A DNA stretch of 64,000 nt from Arcobacter caeni (GTDB lineage: Bacteria > Campylobacterota > Campylobacteria > Campylobacterales > Arcobacteraceae): contig NZ_MUXE01000008.1 of assembly GCF_003063245.1 (NCBI RefSeq), positions 41,147 to 105,146 of the forward strand. Direction: 5' to 3'. The notes below the pieces were generated by a model. That model saw only the letters and a list, made by a program, of their open reading frames with translations, searched no databases and was not told the origin of the DNA. The position numbers and the translations under genes are program-made. This document shows, one piece after another, positions 1-8,896 of this stretch (its first letter is position 1; every line of letters begins with the position of its first letter).

Positions 1-582
1 ATTTTATGGATGGGATGGTTTGGATTTAATGGTGGTTCTCAATTAGCTCTTGGTTCAAAAGAAGATATTGATGCAATTGCTTCTGTAATTGCAAGTACTA
101 ATATGGCTGCATGTGCTGGTGGATTAATGGCTGCTATTTTAACACAACTTATTTATAAAAAAATCGATTTAACAATGGTTTTAAATGGTACTTTAGCAGG
201 ACTTGTTTCTTGTACAGCAGGACCCAATTTGGGAATTGATGTAGCTTTAATTGAGGGATTAATTGGTGGTGCATTAATAATATTTGCTGTTCCATTTTTT
301 GATAAATTAAAAATTGATGATCCCGTTGGCGCTTTATCTGTTCACTTAGTTTCAGGTATTTGGGGAACATTAGCTGTTGGTATTTTTAGTCCTACTGTTA
401 CTTTTTTAGCTCAGATAAAAGGGGTGGTTGTAGTTGGTTCATTTGTTTTTATTTCATCATTTATTATTTGGAAAATAATAGATTTATTAATTGGATTAAG
501 AGTTGATGATGAGACAGAGGTTAATGGTCTTGATATTAATGAAACAGGATTAGAAGCCTATCCAGAATTTAAAAGGGCATAA
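1..582 (+). CDS. amt: Ammonium transporter (Amt), C-terminal part, cut by window edge
   Basis: The reading frame is open from base 1, so this is the C-terminal half of a gene that begins upstream; the internal ATG at 10 is not the start. Amt/Rh/MEP channels conduct ammonium across the inner membrane. The visible part has the conserved WFGFNGGS block, several hydrophobic segments, and the late Amt signature DPVGALSVH followed by GIWGTLAVGIF. Its end, YPEFKRA, closely matches the end of the next gene (YPEFKRAF), so the two are paralogues in tandem. The location beside a PII gene fits nitrogen-status control. Identification is secure; only the missing N-terminus limits the description. Confidence 0.95.
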   Translation: MLWMGWFGFNGGSQLALGSKEDIDAIASVIASTNMAACAGGLMAAILTQLIYKKIDLTMVLNGTLAGLVSCTAGPNLGIDVALIEGLIGGALIIFAVPFFDKLKIDDPVGALSVHLVSGIWGTLAVGIFSPTVTFLAQIKGVVVVGSFVFISSFIIWKIIDLLIGLRVDDETEVNGLDINETGLEAYPEFKRA

Positions 583-623
583 TTAAAAAAATAAAACAAA
601 AAGATAGAAGGAGTATTTTCCTA

Positions 624-650
624 TTGATTGTATATAAATTATACAATCAA
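624..650. promoter_or_regulatory. Perfect 10-bp inverted repeat between the two amt genes
   Basis: Two 10-base arms (624-633 and 641-650) are exact reverse complements, separated by 7 bases. The repeat lies just after the first amt gene and 28 bases before a TATAAT box for the second. There is no T-run directly after it, so an operator for the second amt gene is as likely as a terminator of the first. The binding protein, if any, is not known. Confidence 0.5.
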
Positions 651-674
651 TAATTTATATTATATTTTTTATAC

Positions 675-683
675 TGTTATAAT
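675..683 (+). promoter_or_regulatory. Extended -10 promoter box for the second amt gene
   Basis: The bases read TGT followed by TATAAT (678-683), a good extended -10 element. It lies 22 bases upstream of the chosen ATG at 706, with an AAGGA ribosome binding site at 696-700 in between. No clear -35 box is seen, which is usual in this group of bacteria. Confidence 0.55.
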
Positions 684-705
684 AGTAAAAAAATTAAGGA
701 ATATT

Positions 706-1890
706 ATGAGTATGGAATCTATCTCTTATATCATCAACACTTTATACGCAATTTTTGCGATGACATTGATTATTTTTATGGTTCCCGGTTTTGCAATGCT
801 GGAAGCTGGAATTGTAAGAACTAAAAATGTTACAACAGTGTTAACAATAAATACACTTATTTATTCAATCGCTTCACTAACTTTTTTATTGTTTGGTTAC
901 TCATTAGCTTTTGGAGACTTTGGAAGTGAAATTATGAGTAAATGGGCTGTATTTTTATTTCAAATGGCATTTGTTGGTAAAGTTGTAAATATTATGAGTG
1001 GTGGAGTTAGTGAAAGAGCTAAAATTATTCCATTAGGATTATTTACAGTTATTATGGCATCAGTTCTTTATCCTTTGGTTGTAAATATTACATGGGGAGC
1101 AAATTTTCTAAAAAATACAATTTTAGAATTATCTATGTATGATTTAGCAGGTTCAACTATAATTCATAGTACAGGTGGTTGGGCTTTATTAGCTGCAATT
1201 TTAATAATTGGTGCGAGAAAAGGAAGATATACAAAAGAGGGTGCAATAAGAGTAATTCCAGCATCCAATATTCCATTAGTTACTTTAGGTGCATTTTTAT
1301 TATGGATTGGTTGGTTTGGATTTAATGGTGGAAGTGTGGGTTCAATTACAAGTAAAGAAAATGCAGATTTAGTTGCACTTACGATTTTGAATACAAATAC
1401 GGCTGGATTAAGTGGCGCAATAATGGTGGCAATAATTATGCACCTTGTTTATAAAAAACTTGATTTAACAATGATTTTAAATGGTGCATTAGGTGGTTTA
1501 GTATCAATTACAGCTGGAGCTGATTTATATAATATTTATACACCAATATTAATAGGTGCATTAGGTGGATGTTTGGTTGTTATTGGAGTTTCTTTTTTTG
1601 ATAAAATGAAAATTGATGATCCTGTTGGTGCTTTATCGGTTCACCTTTTAAATGGAATTTGGGGAACAATAGCTGTTGGTATTTTTGCATCAAATGATAA
1701 AATTACATTATTAGGACAATTAAAAGGAATTTTAGTTATTGGAGTATTTGCTTTTGTAAGTTCTTTTGTAACATTATATTTAATTAATAAAATAATGCCA
1801 TTACGAGCTGGAAATGATGAAGAAATGCAAGGATTAGATGTAGAAGAGTGTGGTATTGAAGCTTATCCTGAATTTAAACGAGCATTCTAA
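706..1890 (+). CDS. amt: Ammonium transporter (Amt), complete
   Basis: This codes for a 394-residue Amt family ammonium channel of the inner membrane. An open frame extends upstream to 628, but I choose ATG 706 because AAGGA sits 5 bases before it and the protein then starts directly with the first membrane segment. Visible Amt features are MVPGFAMLEAG near the N-terminus, a WFGFNGGS block, and DPVGALSVH plus GIWGTIAVGIF near the end. About eleven hydrophobic segments can be traced. It is a tandem paralogue of the truncated gene before it and is followed by a PII gene, the usual Amt partner, which blocks the channel when nitrogen is sufficient. The repeat at 624-650 may control it. Confidence 0.96.
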   Translation: MSMESISYIINTLYAIFAMTLIIFMVPGFAMLEAGIVRTKNVTTVLTINTLIYSIASLTFLLFGYSLAFGDFGSEIMSKWAVFLFQMAFVGKVVNIMSGGVSERAKIIPLGLFTVIMASVLYPLVVNITWGANFLKNTILELSMYDLAGSTIIHSTGGWALLAAILIIGARKGRYTKEGAIRVIPASNIPLVTLGAFLLWIGWFGFNGGSVGSITSKENADLVALTILNTNTAGLSGAIMVAIIMHLVYKKLDLTMILNGALGGLVSITAGADLYNIYTPILIGALGGCLVVIGVSFFDKMKIDDPVGALSVHLLNGIWGTIAVGIFASNDKITLLGQLKGILVIGVFAFVSSFVTLYLINKIMPLRAGNDEEMQGLDVEECGIEAYPEFKRAF

Positions 1891-1922
1891 TATTAATTTA
1901 AAAAAATTTTGTTAAAATATAA

Positions 1923-2281
<359 letters not shown>

Positions 2282-2282
<1 letters not shown>

Positions 2283-3313
2283 TGAGCAATATTTCTACTT
2301 TTGAGCTAAATGAACCTTTAGATATGCATTTGCATTTAAGGGATGGTGAAATGTTAGGTTTAGTTGGACCATTAACTTCTGAAACTTTTAGTGGTGCTTT
2401 AGTTATGCCAAATTTAGTACCACCAATTACAACAAAAGAAGAATTATTATCTTATAAACAACGAATAAATGCTATTTGTGAAGAAGATAACTTTGAACCT
2501 TACTTAACACTATTTTTTAAAAATGATTATTCTTATGAATTTTTAGAAGATATAAAAAATGATATTATTGCTATTAAACTTTATCCAGCAGGAATCACAA
2601 CAAATTCTGAAACAGGTGTTTCTTCTATGGATGTTGAGGTTTTGAGACCTACTTTAGAATCAATGAGTAAATTAGGTATCCCTTTATGTATTCATGGTGA
2701 AACTAATGGTTTTGTAATGGATAGAGAAAAAGAGTTTATTCCAATTTATGAAGCACTAGCAATTGCTTTTCCAAATCTTAAAATTATTATGGAACACATC
2801 ACAACAAAAGATGCTATTGAATTACTTGATAAATATGAAAATTTATATGCGACAGTTACTCTACATCATTTAATAATTACACTTGATGATGTAGCTGGTG
2901 GAATGTTAAATCCCCATTTATTTTGTAAACCAATAGCAAAAAGACCAGAAGATAGAGCAGCTTTATTAGATACAGCTTTAAAAGCTCATCCAAAATTAAT
3001 GTTTGGAAGTGATTCAGCACCACATCCTAAACATAGAAAAGAATCTTGTGGTTGTGCAGCTGGTGTATTTACTTCACCAATAGCTTTACAAGTATTAACA
3101 CAGATTTTTGAAGAGCATGGATGTTTAGATAATTTAAATAAATTTGTATCTTTAAATGCACAAAAAATTTATAATCTAACACCATTAACGAAAAAAATTA
3201 CATTAGTAAAAAAAGATTTTATTGTTCCCTCTGCTTATGAATACAATTATGAAAGTGTTGTTCCTATGTATTCAGGAGAAAGAATTTCTTGGAGCATAAA
3301 AAGTATTGATTAA
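2282..3313 (+). CDS. pyrC: Dihydroorotase
   Basis: This is a 343-residue cytoplasmic zinc enzyme that interconverts carbamoyl aspartate and dihydroorotate in pyrimidine synthesis. The metal-binding HLH pair is at residues 16-18 (DMHLHLRDG). The [16 protein letters not shown] stretch holds the lysine that is carboxylated in this family, and IHGE, EHITT and GSDSAPH supply the remaining metal and catalytic residues. Length and motifs fit the compact E. coli PyrC type. It starts on the last base of the PII stop codon. It ends against the convergent fliM, with a shared hairpin terminator between them. Confidence 0.95.
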
Positions 3314-3338
3314 AAAGATAGTTTTTAACTATCTTTTT
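3312..3338. terminator. Hairpin terminator between convergent pyrC and fliM
   Basis: Twelve-base arms (3312-3323 and 3327-3338) are exact reverse complements around a three-base TTT loop. The left arm begins with five A and the right ends with five T, so it can work as an intrinsic terminator in both directions. It overlaps the end of fliM. Confidence 0.8.
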
Positions 3339-4416
3339 GATCTAATAATTTTTTGATATTTTCAGACATTTCTTTGGCTTTTACTTCTCTTTCTTCTCTC
3401 ATCGCTCTTAAGTTATCTAAAGTTTCTTGTTTTTCTCTATCTAGATTTGCTTTTATCTGAATAGCTTTTCTATTATTTGAAATACCAGATATTGATGAGA
3501 ATTTTTCTTTTTTATTTATATAAATCGTTCCAGATGAAGAAGTTGCATTTTTATTAAATACAATTATATCGTCAACTTTTAAATTTATTATTTCATAAGC
3601 TGTTAATTCAGTTTCAGCCATAATTGATTCGATTTTCATTCTAGCACCTGAAATAAGTGTTTTAATATCTCTTTTTCTACTAGATTTTCTATTTTTACCT
3701 TCACTAAATACTTTTTCAACAACTTTATTTAACAAAGGTTCATAATAAGAAATAGGATAACAAATAGATAAAAACCCAGATTCCTCATCAATAGTAATCT
3801 CTAAAACAACAAGTAAAACTATTTCATGATCAGATACTATTTGAATAGCATTTGCATTTGTATCTCTTGATTCGATTTTATAATTTAATTTTGAAATATC
3901 ACTCCAAGCTTTATAAAGATTTTTTATAAACATTTTATAAAAGTGCTCAAGGATTTCAATTTCGATTTCAGTTAATTCTCTGTCAATATTATCACTTGTA
4001 TTAACAGCCCCTGAACCTAATAATTCAGCAATAATTTTATGTGAAATAGCTGGATTACACTCAATTACTATTCTTCCATCAAGTGGTTTAATAGATAAAG
4101 TATTTAGTGAAGTAATCTGCGGAATTGATAAAATAAACTCCCCATAAGTCATTTGTTCAATAGAATATAACTTAACATCAACAATTTTTCTAAGCATAGA
4201 AGATAAATCATTTATAAAATCTCTTAGCATTTTGTCATGCATTGCAGAAAATGCTTTTAACTGTTCAGGCGATATTCTATTTGGTTTTTTAAAATCATAA
4301 ATAGCATAGTTCTTTTCCTTTGAAACAATCCTTTCAATAGGTGTTTCAATATCCTCACCTTGTTCTGCAATATCTAAAAGAGCATCAATTTCATCTTGAC
4401 TTAAAAATTCAGCCAT
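3325..4416 (-). CDS. fliM: Flagellar motor switch protein FliM
   Basis: This 363-residue protein begins MAEFLSQDEIDALL, the N-terminal FliM segment that binds phosphorylated CheY. The middle (about residues 45-230) is the conserved CheC-like domain, and the C-terminal part (about 245-330) contains the SpoA-type fold that joins FliN. FliM lies in the C-ring of the flagellar basal body and sets rotation direction. A lysine/glutamate-rich tail of about 40 residues follows the conserved part. It lies two bases downstream of flgI on the same strand, so the two form one unit. Identification is firm. Confidence 0.95.
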   Translation of the reverse strand: MAEFLSQDEIDALLDIAEQGEDIETPIERIVSKEKNYAIYDFKKPNRISPEQLKAFSAMHDKMLRDFINDLSSMLRKIVDVKLYSIEQMTYGEFILSIPQITSLNTLSIKPLDGRIVIECNPAISHKIIAELLGSGAVNTSDNIDRELTEIEIEILEHFYKMFIKNLYKAWSDISKLNYKIESRDTNANAIQIVSDHEIVLLVVLEITIDEESGFLSICYPISYYEPLLNKVVEKVFSEGKNRKSSRKRDIKTLISGARMKIESIMAETELTAYEIINLKVDDIIVFNKNATSSSGTIYINKKEKFSSISGISNNRKAIQIKANLDREKQETLDNLRAMREEREVKAKEMSENIKKLLDQKDS

Positions 4417-4417
4417 C

Positions 4418-5476
4418 CTATCCTCTTACTTCGATGTCAACATCAATTGCACCCATTTCTTTAATCATTTTTAAAGTATCAATAATTTCAGTCATAGGTA
4501 ATTTCATAACTTTCATTGCTCTTACTAAATCAGAAATTGTTGGTGTCCCTTTTGTATTAATCATTGCATTATCAATATTTATAACAGGTTTATCTGCAAT
4601 TTTTACATTATCACCAATATCAACACCAGGATTTTGAGAAGGGTCTTTCCATCCAGCATCACTTAATCCAGATTTTGTAATTCTAATAGAAAATGAATCT
4701 CTTGCAATTGTTACAGGAGAAATTGGAATATCACCACCTGTTATAACAGATTCTCTTCCCATATCAACAATAACTTTTTTCCTAAATATTTCAGCATCTA
4801 GTTCTATATTTTCAATTATAGAAATAAATTTTACGATAGAAATATCATTTGGTTTAGCAATTTCTACTGTCCTTGTATCAACAGCACTTGCAAGTTTTTT
4901 CCCAAATTTGTCATTTATTTTGGTTTCAATTAAATCTGCATTTCTAGCTGAGCTTTTATAAAGGCTTAACTGAATAGATTTTTCATCTTTTAAATTATAA
5001 TCAATTTCATTTTCAACAGTTGCACCTTCATAAATAAATCCAGTAGTTTTATTGTTTTCATTTGCTACAATTGTTCCTTGAGCTAATGCGTAAACATTTC
5101 CATCAACACCTTTTAATTGAGTAATTAAAAGCTCCCCGTGATCAACAGATTTTGCATCACCAATTGTTGAAACTTTTACTTTTATTTTATCACCTTGTCG
5201 TGAAAATGCTGGTAATTCAGCCGTTACCATTACAGCTGCAATATTTTTAGAGTTAATAGAACCAGCAGGAATTTTTATATAAGAATTTCTTAAAAGATTT
5301 TGTAAAGATTGCATTGTAAATTTAGATTTATCTCCCGTTCCCGCAAGTCCAACTATTAATCCATAACCAATTAGTTGATTTTCTCTTATTCCTATTACAT
5401 TAGAAATATCTTTGATAGTTTGCGAATACAAAGAAGACAACAAAATTGTTACTATTAAAAAATATCTCAATATCAT
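4418..5476 (-). CDS. flgI: Flagellar P-ring protein FlgI
   Basis: This 352-residue protein starts with an export signal (about residues 1-18) and continues with the FlgI hallmark IKDISNVIGIRENQLIGYGLIVGLAGTGDK (here in shortened view: GYGLIVGL). FlgI assembles the periplasmic P-ring that guides the flagellar rod through peptidoglycan. Length and the C-terminal VRAMKVMKLPMTEIIDTLK region fit the family. It precedes fliM in one operon and is divergent from the acidic-protein gene starting near 5566. Its L-ring partner flgH is in the opposite transcript at 8886. Confidence 0.95.
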   Translation of the reverse strand: MILRYFLIVTILLSSLYSQTIKDISNVIGIRENQLIGYGLIVGLAGTGDKSKFTMQSLQNLLRNSYIKIPAGSINSKNIAAVMVTAELPAFSRQGDKIKVKVSTIGDAKSVDHGELLITQLKGVDGNVYALAQGTIVANENNKTTGFIYEGATVENEIDYNLKDEKSIQLSLYKSSARNADLIETKINDKFGKKLASAVDTRTVEIAKPNDISIVKFISIIENIELDAEIFRKKVIVDMGRESVITGGDIPISPVTIARDSFSIRITKSGLSDAGWKDPSQNPGVDIGDNVKIADKPVINIDNAMINTKGTPTISDLVRAMKVMKLPMTEIIDTLKMIKEMGAIDVDIEVRG

Positions 5477-5525
5477 CCTTCATTATTAATTGTTTTTATT
5501 TTATCGAAAATTTAATAAAAAAAGG

Positions 5526-5531
5526 TATAAT
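5526..5531 (+). promoter_or_regulatory. -10 box for the rightward flagellar transcript
   Basis: TATAAT lies 34 bases upstream of the proposed TTG start at 5566, in the divergent region between flgI and the rightward genes. I see neither a GG-N10-GC sigma-54 element nor a sigma-28 box here. Confidence 0.45.
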
Positions 5532-5565
5532 CGAAGATACTAAAATTATTTTACAGGGTTATAGA

Positions 5566-6771
5566 TTGAAGATTTACATTTATGGTAATCAAAGTTTCAA
5601 AAAAGAAATTCACGAAACATTAGAGCATTCAAATATAAAATTTAAACTTGACAATAATACTGTAATTGAAGAAATTTCTACCCTTGAAAAATTAAAACGA
5701 ACAATAGAAAATAATCCAAATGATATTTATCTTATTGATGATGAAAAAATTATTAAAAAAAATTCATTAAACAAAAAGATTAAATTTTTAACTCCAAAAG
5801 ATGGAATTGAAGAAGAATATTTGCTTGATAGTGGCATAGCTGATTTAACAATTGATTCTTTAAAAGAGTTGCCAAAATATATAATAAGAAAGTATGAAGA
5901 GCTAAAACTACTTGAACCTAAAATTGAGGTTGAAGAAGAAAAAGTTGAAGAAACTAAAAGTAGTATCGAATTAGATGAAGAATTATCAATGTTACTGTCA
6001 AAAGGAAATATAGATAATTTAAATGAAGGTATTGATGAAATATTTGATTTAGACAATGATTTTGATAATCTTGATGGTTTAATTGGTAGCATTGATAGTA
6101 ATGAAGAGATAAAAGACAATGATAACTTTGCACAAATAACAAGTTTTAATGATGATTTTGGACTAAATAATATATCATTTGATTATGATGATAACGATGT
6201 TTTATCAAAAGATACAACTGAAAATAAAAATTCAAAATTAATTGAAGAATTGGATTTTTTAGGTGAAGAAGTAGTTGGTGAAGAAGAGGATTATTCAGAT
6301 TTAGAAAAAGTTAATAATGACTTATTTGGTGGCTTTGATTTTTTAAATGAAGAAATTCAAGAAGGTAAGAAAAAAGTCGAAATAGAAGAAAAAGAAGAAA
6401 TTTTTTCAGATTCAGATAAAATAGAAGAAGATTTATTGGAAGAAGAAGTCATTGAAGAGTATGATTTTATGAATGAATATATGAAAAATGAAGACATAGA
6501 AGAAACAAAAGAAATAGACCAAGCTTTACAAGGAGATAAAATGAATGATGAGTTTTTTGAATTAGATTCTTTAACTGAAAATGATTTGATAGAAGCATTA
6601 AATTATAAAGTTGAAGATAATAGTTCTAAAAGTGAATATAAACCACAAGTTTCACCAACAAAAAATGAAACATTAAGTATTGATAGCTCAAATACAAATG
6701 ACTTATCTGTATTAATTTCTAAATTATTAAATAATAAAACTTTAGAGATAACAATAAAAATAAAAGATTAA
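5566..6771 (+). CDS. Very acidic protein of unknown function in a flagellar operon
   Basis: I do not recognise this protein. The open frame runs from 5446, but the first part overlaps flgI and its promoter region. TTG 5566, with AGGG seven to ten bases before it, gives a 401-residue product. Residues 1-60 form a compact alternating beta/alpha segment beginning LKIYIYGNQSFKKE. The rest is dominated by Glu and Asp (long runs such as VEEEKVEETK and EEIFSDSDKIEEDL) with little predicted fold, then a short C-terminal strand-rich tail (ISKLLNNKTLEITIKIKD). It has no signal peptide or membrane segment. It is separated from fliQ by two bases, so a flagellar export or assembly role is possible but is inference from position only. 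Confidence 0.7.
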   Translation: MKIYIYGNQSFKKEIHETLEHSNIKFKLDNNTVIEEISTLEKLKRTIENNPNDIYLIDDEKIIKKNSLNKKIKFLTPKDGIEEEYLLDSGIADLTIDSLKELPKYIIRKYEELKLLEPKIEVEEEKVEETKSSIELDEELSMLLSKGNIDNLNEGIDEIFDLDNDFDNLDGLIGSIDSNEEIKDNDNFAQITSFNDDFGLNNISFDYDDNDVLSKDTTENKNSKLIEELDFLGEEVVGEEEDYSDLEKVNNDLFGGFDFLNEEIQEGKKKVEIEEKEEIFSDSDKIEEDLLEEEVIEEYDFMNEYMKNEDIEETKEIDQALQGDKMNDEFFELDSLTENDLIEALNYKVEDNSSKSEYKPQVSPTKNETLSIDSSNTNDLSVLISKLLNNKTLEITIKIKD

Positions 6772-6773
6772 AT

Positions 6774-7040
6774 ATGGATTTAATAGCTATTTCTGAAAAT
6801 ACTGTAAAAATTATATTAATACTTGGATTGCCTTCTTTGATTGTAAGTATGATTATAGGTCTTATAATCTCTATTTTTCAAGCAGTAACTCAAATTAGTG
6901 ATGCATCTTTATCTTTTGTTCCTAAAATGATATTTGTTTCAGCTTTTATATTGATTTCACTTCCTTGGATTGGTGATCATATAGAAACTTATACAAAAGA
7001 TTTATGGAATTTAATACTTATTTTTGGTAATAACAATTGA
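6774..7040 (+). CDS. fliQ: Flagellar type III export protein FliQ
   Basis: This 88-residue protein has two hydrophobic helices (about 15-37 and 50-68) and the family motif ISIFQAVTQISDASLSF. FliQ is a small component of the membrane export gate (FliPQR) that secretes flagellar subunits. Length is exactly normal. Its TGA stop overlaps the TTG start of the next gene, which suggests coupled translation. Confidence 0.93.
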   Translation: MDLIAISENTVKIILILGLPSLIVSMIIGLIISIFQAVTQISDASLSFVPKMIFVSAFILISLPWIGDHIETYTKDLWNLILIFGNNN

Positions 7041-7456
7041 TTGAAAAATTATATAAATTAAAAAAGAATCAAACAGATCAAAAATTAATGCAAAAAGCTC
7101 AATTAATGTCAAAAATTGAGCAAATTGATATTGAAATAGTGCTAACACAAAATAGAATAGATACAGCAAGCGTTGAAAAACATGGAGCAATCTCTGATTT
7201 TATGATTTTAACTATTCATAAAAATACAATGAAAATGCACATTCAAAAGTTAAAAAATGAGAAAAATACATTATATATGCAAGCAGAAAATTTAACTAAA
7301 GACATAATAGAACTTCAAAAAGAAGCAGAGCAATTTTCTTATATTTTGGAAGAAGAAAAAAAAGAGCTAATAAAAAGAATTTTAGCAGCAGAAGAAGAAG
7401 CTTCAACAGAATATATTCAAAGTAAATATATTAGTAAAAGTAAGGGTTTAAATTGA
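7037..7456 (+). CDS. fliJ: FliJ-like coiled-coil flagellar protein
   Basis: This is a 139-residue, almost wholly helical coiled-coil protein with many Lys, Glu and Gln residues and no membrane segment. Size, composition and location between fliQ and motE/fliL fit FliJ, the soluble stalk protein of the flagellar export ATPase complex that escorts chaperones. FliJ sequences are weakly conserved, so the name rests mostly on length, coiled coil and context. It starts with TTG inside the stop of fliQ, and its own stop overlaps the next TTG start in the same TTGA manner. Confidence 0.55.
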   Translation: MIEKLYKLKKNQTDQKLMQKAQLMSKIEQIDIEIVLTQNRIDTASVEKHGAISDFMILTIHKNTMKMHIQKLKNEKNTLYMQAENLTKDIIELQKEAEQFSYILEEEKKELIKRILAAEEEASTEYIQSKYISKSKGLN

Positions 7457-7944
7457 TTAGAATTTTTTTATTTTTTATTTTATTTGGAACTTTAGTATTT
7501 GCAGTGGAAGAAACAAGTAGTTCTTTAACAAAGCAAAGAATTGAAGTTATGGATTTGAAAAAAGAGTTAAATAATTTTTATAAAGAAAAAGAAACAGAGT
7601 ATCAGCAAAGAAAAAAAGAGCTTGAAGGAATACTTGCTCAAATAGAAAAAGAAAGAAATACAATTCAGAAATTACATGATAAAGATTTAGAAATTTTACA
7701 AGATATAAAGCTTGAAGTTGAAAATAAAACATCCAAAATTTATAATGCAATGAAACCCAAAAATGCTGCTGATATTTTCAACCAAATGATAGGCGAAGGT
7801 AAAATTGAAGATGTTTTTGATATAATGATAAGATTAAAAGAAAATAATGTAACTCAAATTATGAAGTTTTTAACTATAGAAAACGCATCTATGATAACGC
7901 AAAAGATTGAAAATTTTAGTACAGAAAAACAGAAGAAGGAATAA
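7453..7944 (+). CDS. motE: MotE-like periplasmic flagellar motor protein
   Basis: This 163-residue protein has a signal peptide or signal anchor (residues 1-17, IRIFLFFILFGTLVFA), a long coiled coil (about 25-95) and a C-terminal alpha-helical domain (about 98-155). The C-terminal domain contains AMKPKNAADIFNQM, a segment resembling the MgtE N-terminal/FliG-like fold. This layout matches MotE, a Campylobacterota periplasmic protein that chaperones the stator protein MotB. The start is TTG, overlapping the preceding stop codon. Neighbours fliJ-like and fliL support a motor role. I am fairly confident of the family and less so of the exact function here. Confidence 0.7.
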   Translation: MIRIFLFFILFGTLVFAVEETSSSLTKQRIEVMDLKKELNNFYKEKETEYQQRKKELEGILAQIEKERNTIQKLHDKDLEILQDIKLEVENKTSKIYNAMKPKNAADIFNQMIGEGKIEDVFDIMIRLKENNVTQIMKFLTIENASMITQKIENFSTEKQKKE

Positions 7945-7946
7945 GT

Positions 7947-8465
7947 ATGGCAGATGATCAAGAGTCAAAAGGTTCAAGCGGCAAGGGCTTAATGATTGTA
8001 TTAATAGCTTTAGTAGTAATTTTAATTTTTGCTGTTATTGGGGGTGGCTATTTTGTTTATTCTCATTTAGGAAATAATAATGCTCCTTCTTCAAGCGAAG
8101 TAAAAAAAGAAGAGTCTTCTGATAAACCTGATACATTTAAAGCAGATATTACTGATTTAGTATTGAATTTAACTGATTCAAGAGGAAAAGAAAAATTAAT
8201 GAAATTATCTTTTTCAATTAAAAGTAATGAACCAACAATTGCAGCTCTCGTAACAGAGTTTAAAGCTGAAATTGTTGATGTTGTTATTTCTCAAATTAGT
8301 TCAAGAAGTTCTGAAGAGTTATTAACTGTTGGTGGTAAAAATTTATTAAAAGATGAATTAGTACAAGATATAAATAATGTGATAAATGAAGTTACCAAAA
8401 CAAAACCAGAAATAACAAAAAATAGTGTAAAACAAATATTGTTTACAACTTTTGTAATTAAATAA
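7947..8465 (+). CDS. fliL: Flagellar basal body-associated protein FliL
   Basis: This 172-residue protein has a short cytoplasmic head with Ser/Gly, one membrane helix (about residues 14-37), a low-complexity linker, and a periplasmic domain beginning at about 60 (DITDLVLNLTD). The end, KNSVKQILFTTFVIK, matches the typical FliL C-terminus. FliL surrounds the stator units and affects motor torque. It follows motE by two bases and precedes an unknown membrane gene in the same operon. Confidence 0.88.
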   Translation: MADDQESKGSSGKGLMIVLIALVVILIFAVIGGGYFVYSHLGNNNAPSSSEVKKEESSDKPDTFKADITDLVLNLTDSRGKEKLMKLSFSIKSNEPTIAALVTEFKAEIVDVVISQISSRSSEELLTVGGKNLLKDELVQDINNVINEVTKTKPEITKNSVKQILFTTFVIK

Positions 8466-8467
8466 TA

Positions 8468-8896
8468 ATGATAGTTGCAGTTAAAAGAAATAAAAAAAGA
8501 AATCTTTTAAAGATTTTAGCATTAATAGCTTTGGTTGTAATGTTTGGAGCTTATTATTATCATATGAATAAAAGCTTTGAAGAACAACAACTACGAGAGT
8601 TAGAGTCTAAAAAAGCTTTAAAACTGCAAGAAGATAAAAAAGAAAAAGAAAAAAAAGATATAGAAAAAGCAATTTTAAGTGAAATTGAAAAAGCAATAGA
8701 TTTAGTCGGACAAGAAAATATTAGACATGTTAAAATTATAGAAGATAAAGTTATAATTATTTGTGAACCAGCAACAAATCTAGATGCACTAATGGTTAGA
8801 TATGGGGCTATGGCATTTATTAAAAAAACTTTAAATGAAATAATTATAGCTGTTGATATAAATTTTATAGTAAAAAGTAGATTAAATGCGAAATAG
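8468..8896 (+). CDS. Small membrane-anchored protein of unknown function, flagellar operon
   Basis: I do not recognise this 142-residue protein. It has a basic N-terminus (VKRNKKRN), one membrane helix (about 14-32), a charged Lys/Glu coiled coil (about 35-75), and a compact C-terminal alpha/beta domain (about 76-138) with HVKIIEDKVIIICEP. The topology suggests a cytoplasmic tip and a periplasmic domain. It lies two bases after fliL and overlaps the flgH start by 11 bases, so it is firmly inside the flagellar transcript. A motor or basal-body accessory role is inferred from position only. Confidence 0.75.
   Translation: MIVAVKRNKKRNLLKILALIALVVMFGAYYYHMNKSFEEQQLRELESKKALKLQEDKKEKEKKDIEKAILSEIEKAIDLVGQENIRHVKIIEDKVIIICEPATNLDALMVRYGAMAFIKKTLNEIIIAVDINFIVKSRLNAK

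Noticed and set aside
628..705. Upstream extension of the second amt gene to 628
   Set aside because: The extension covers the inverted repeat and -10 box, and a proper ribosome site lies before ATG 706.
5727..6142. Long minus-strand open frames inside the acidic protein gene
   Set aside because: They are Ser- and Leu-rich mirror frames of GAA/GAT-rich coding sequence, without ribosome sites or recognisable proteins.
6240..6500. Tandem repeat made of GAAGAA units
   Set aside because: The repetition follows from many Glu codons in an acidic protein; there is no fixed unit or spacing.
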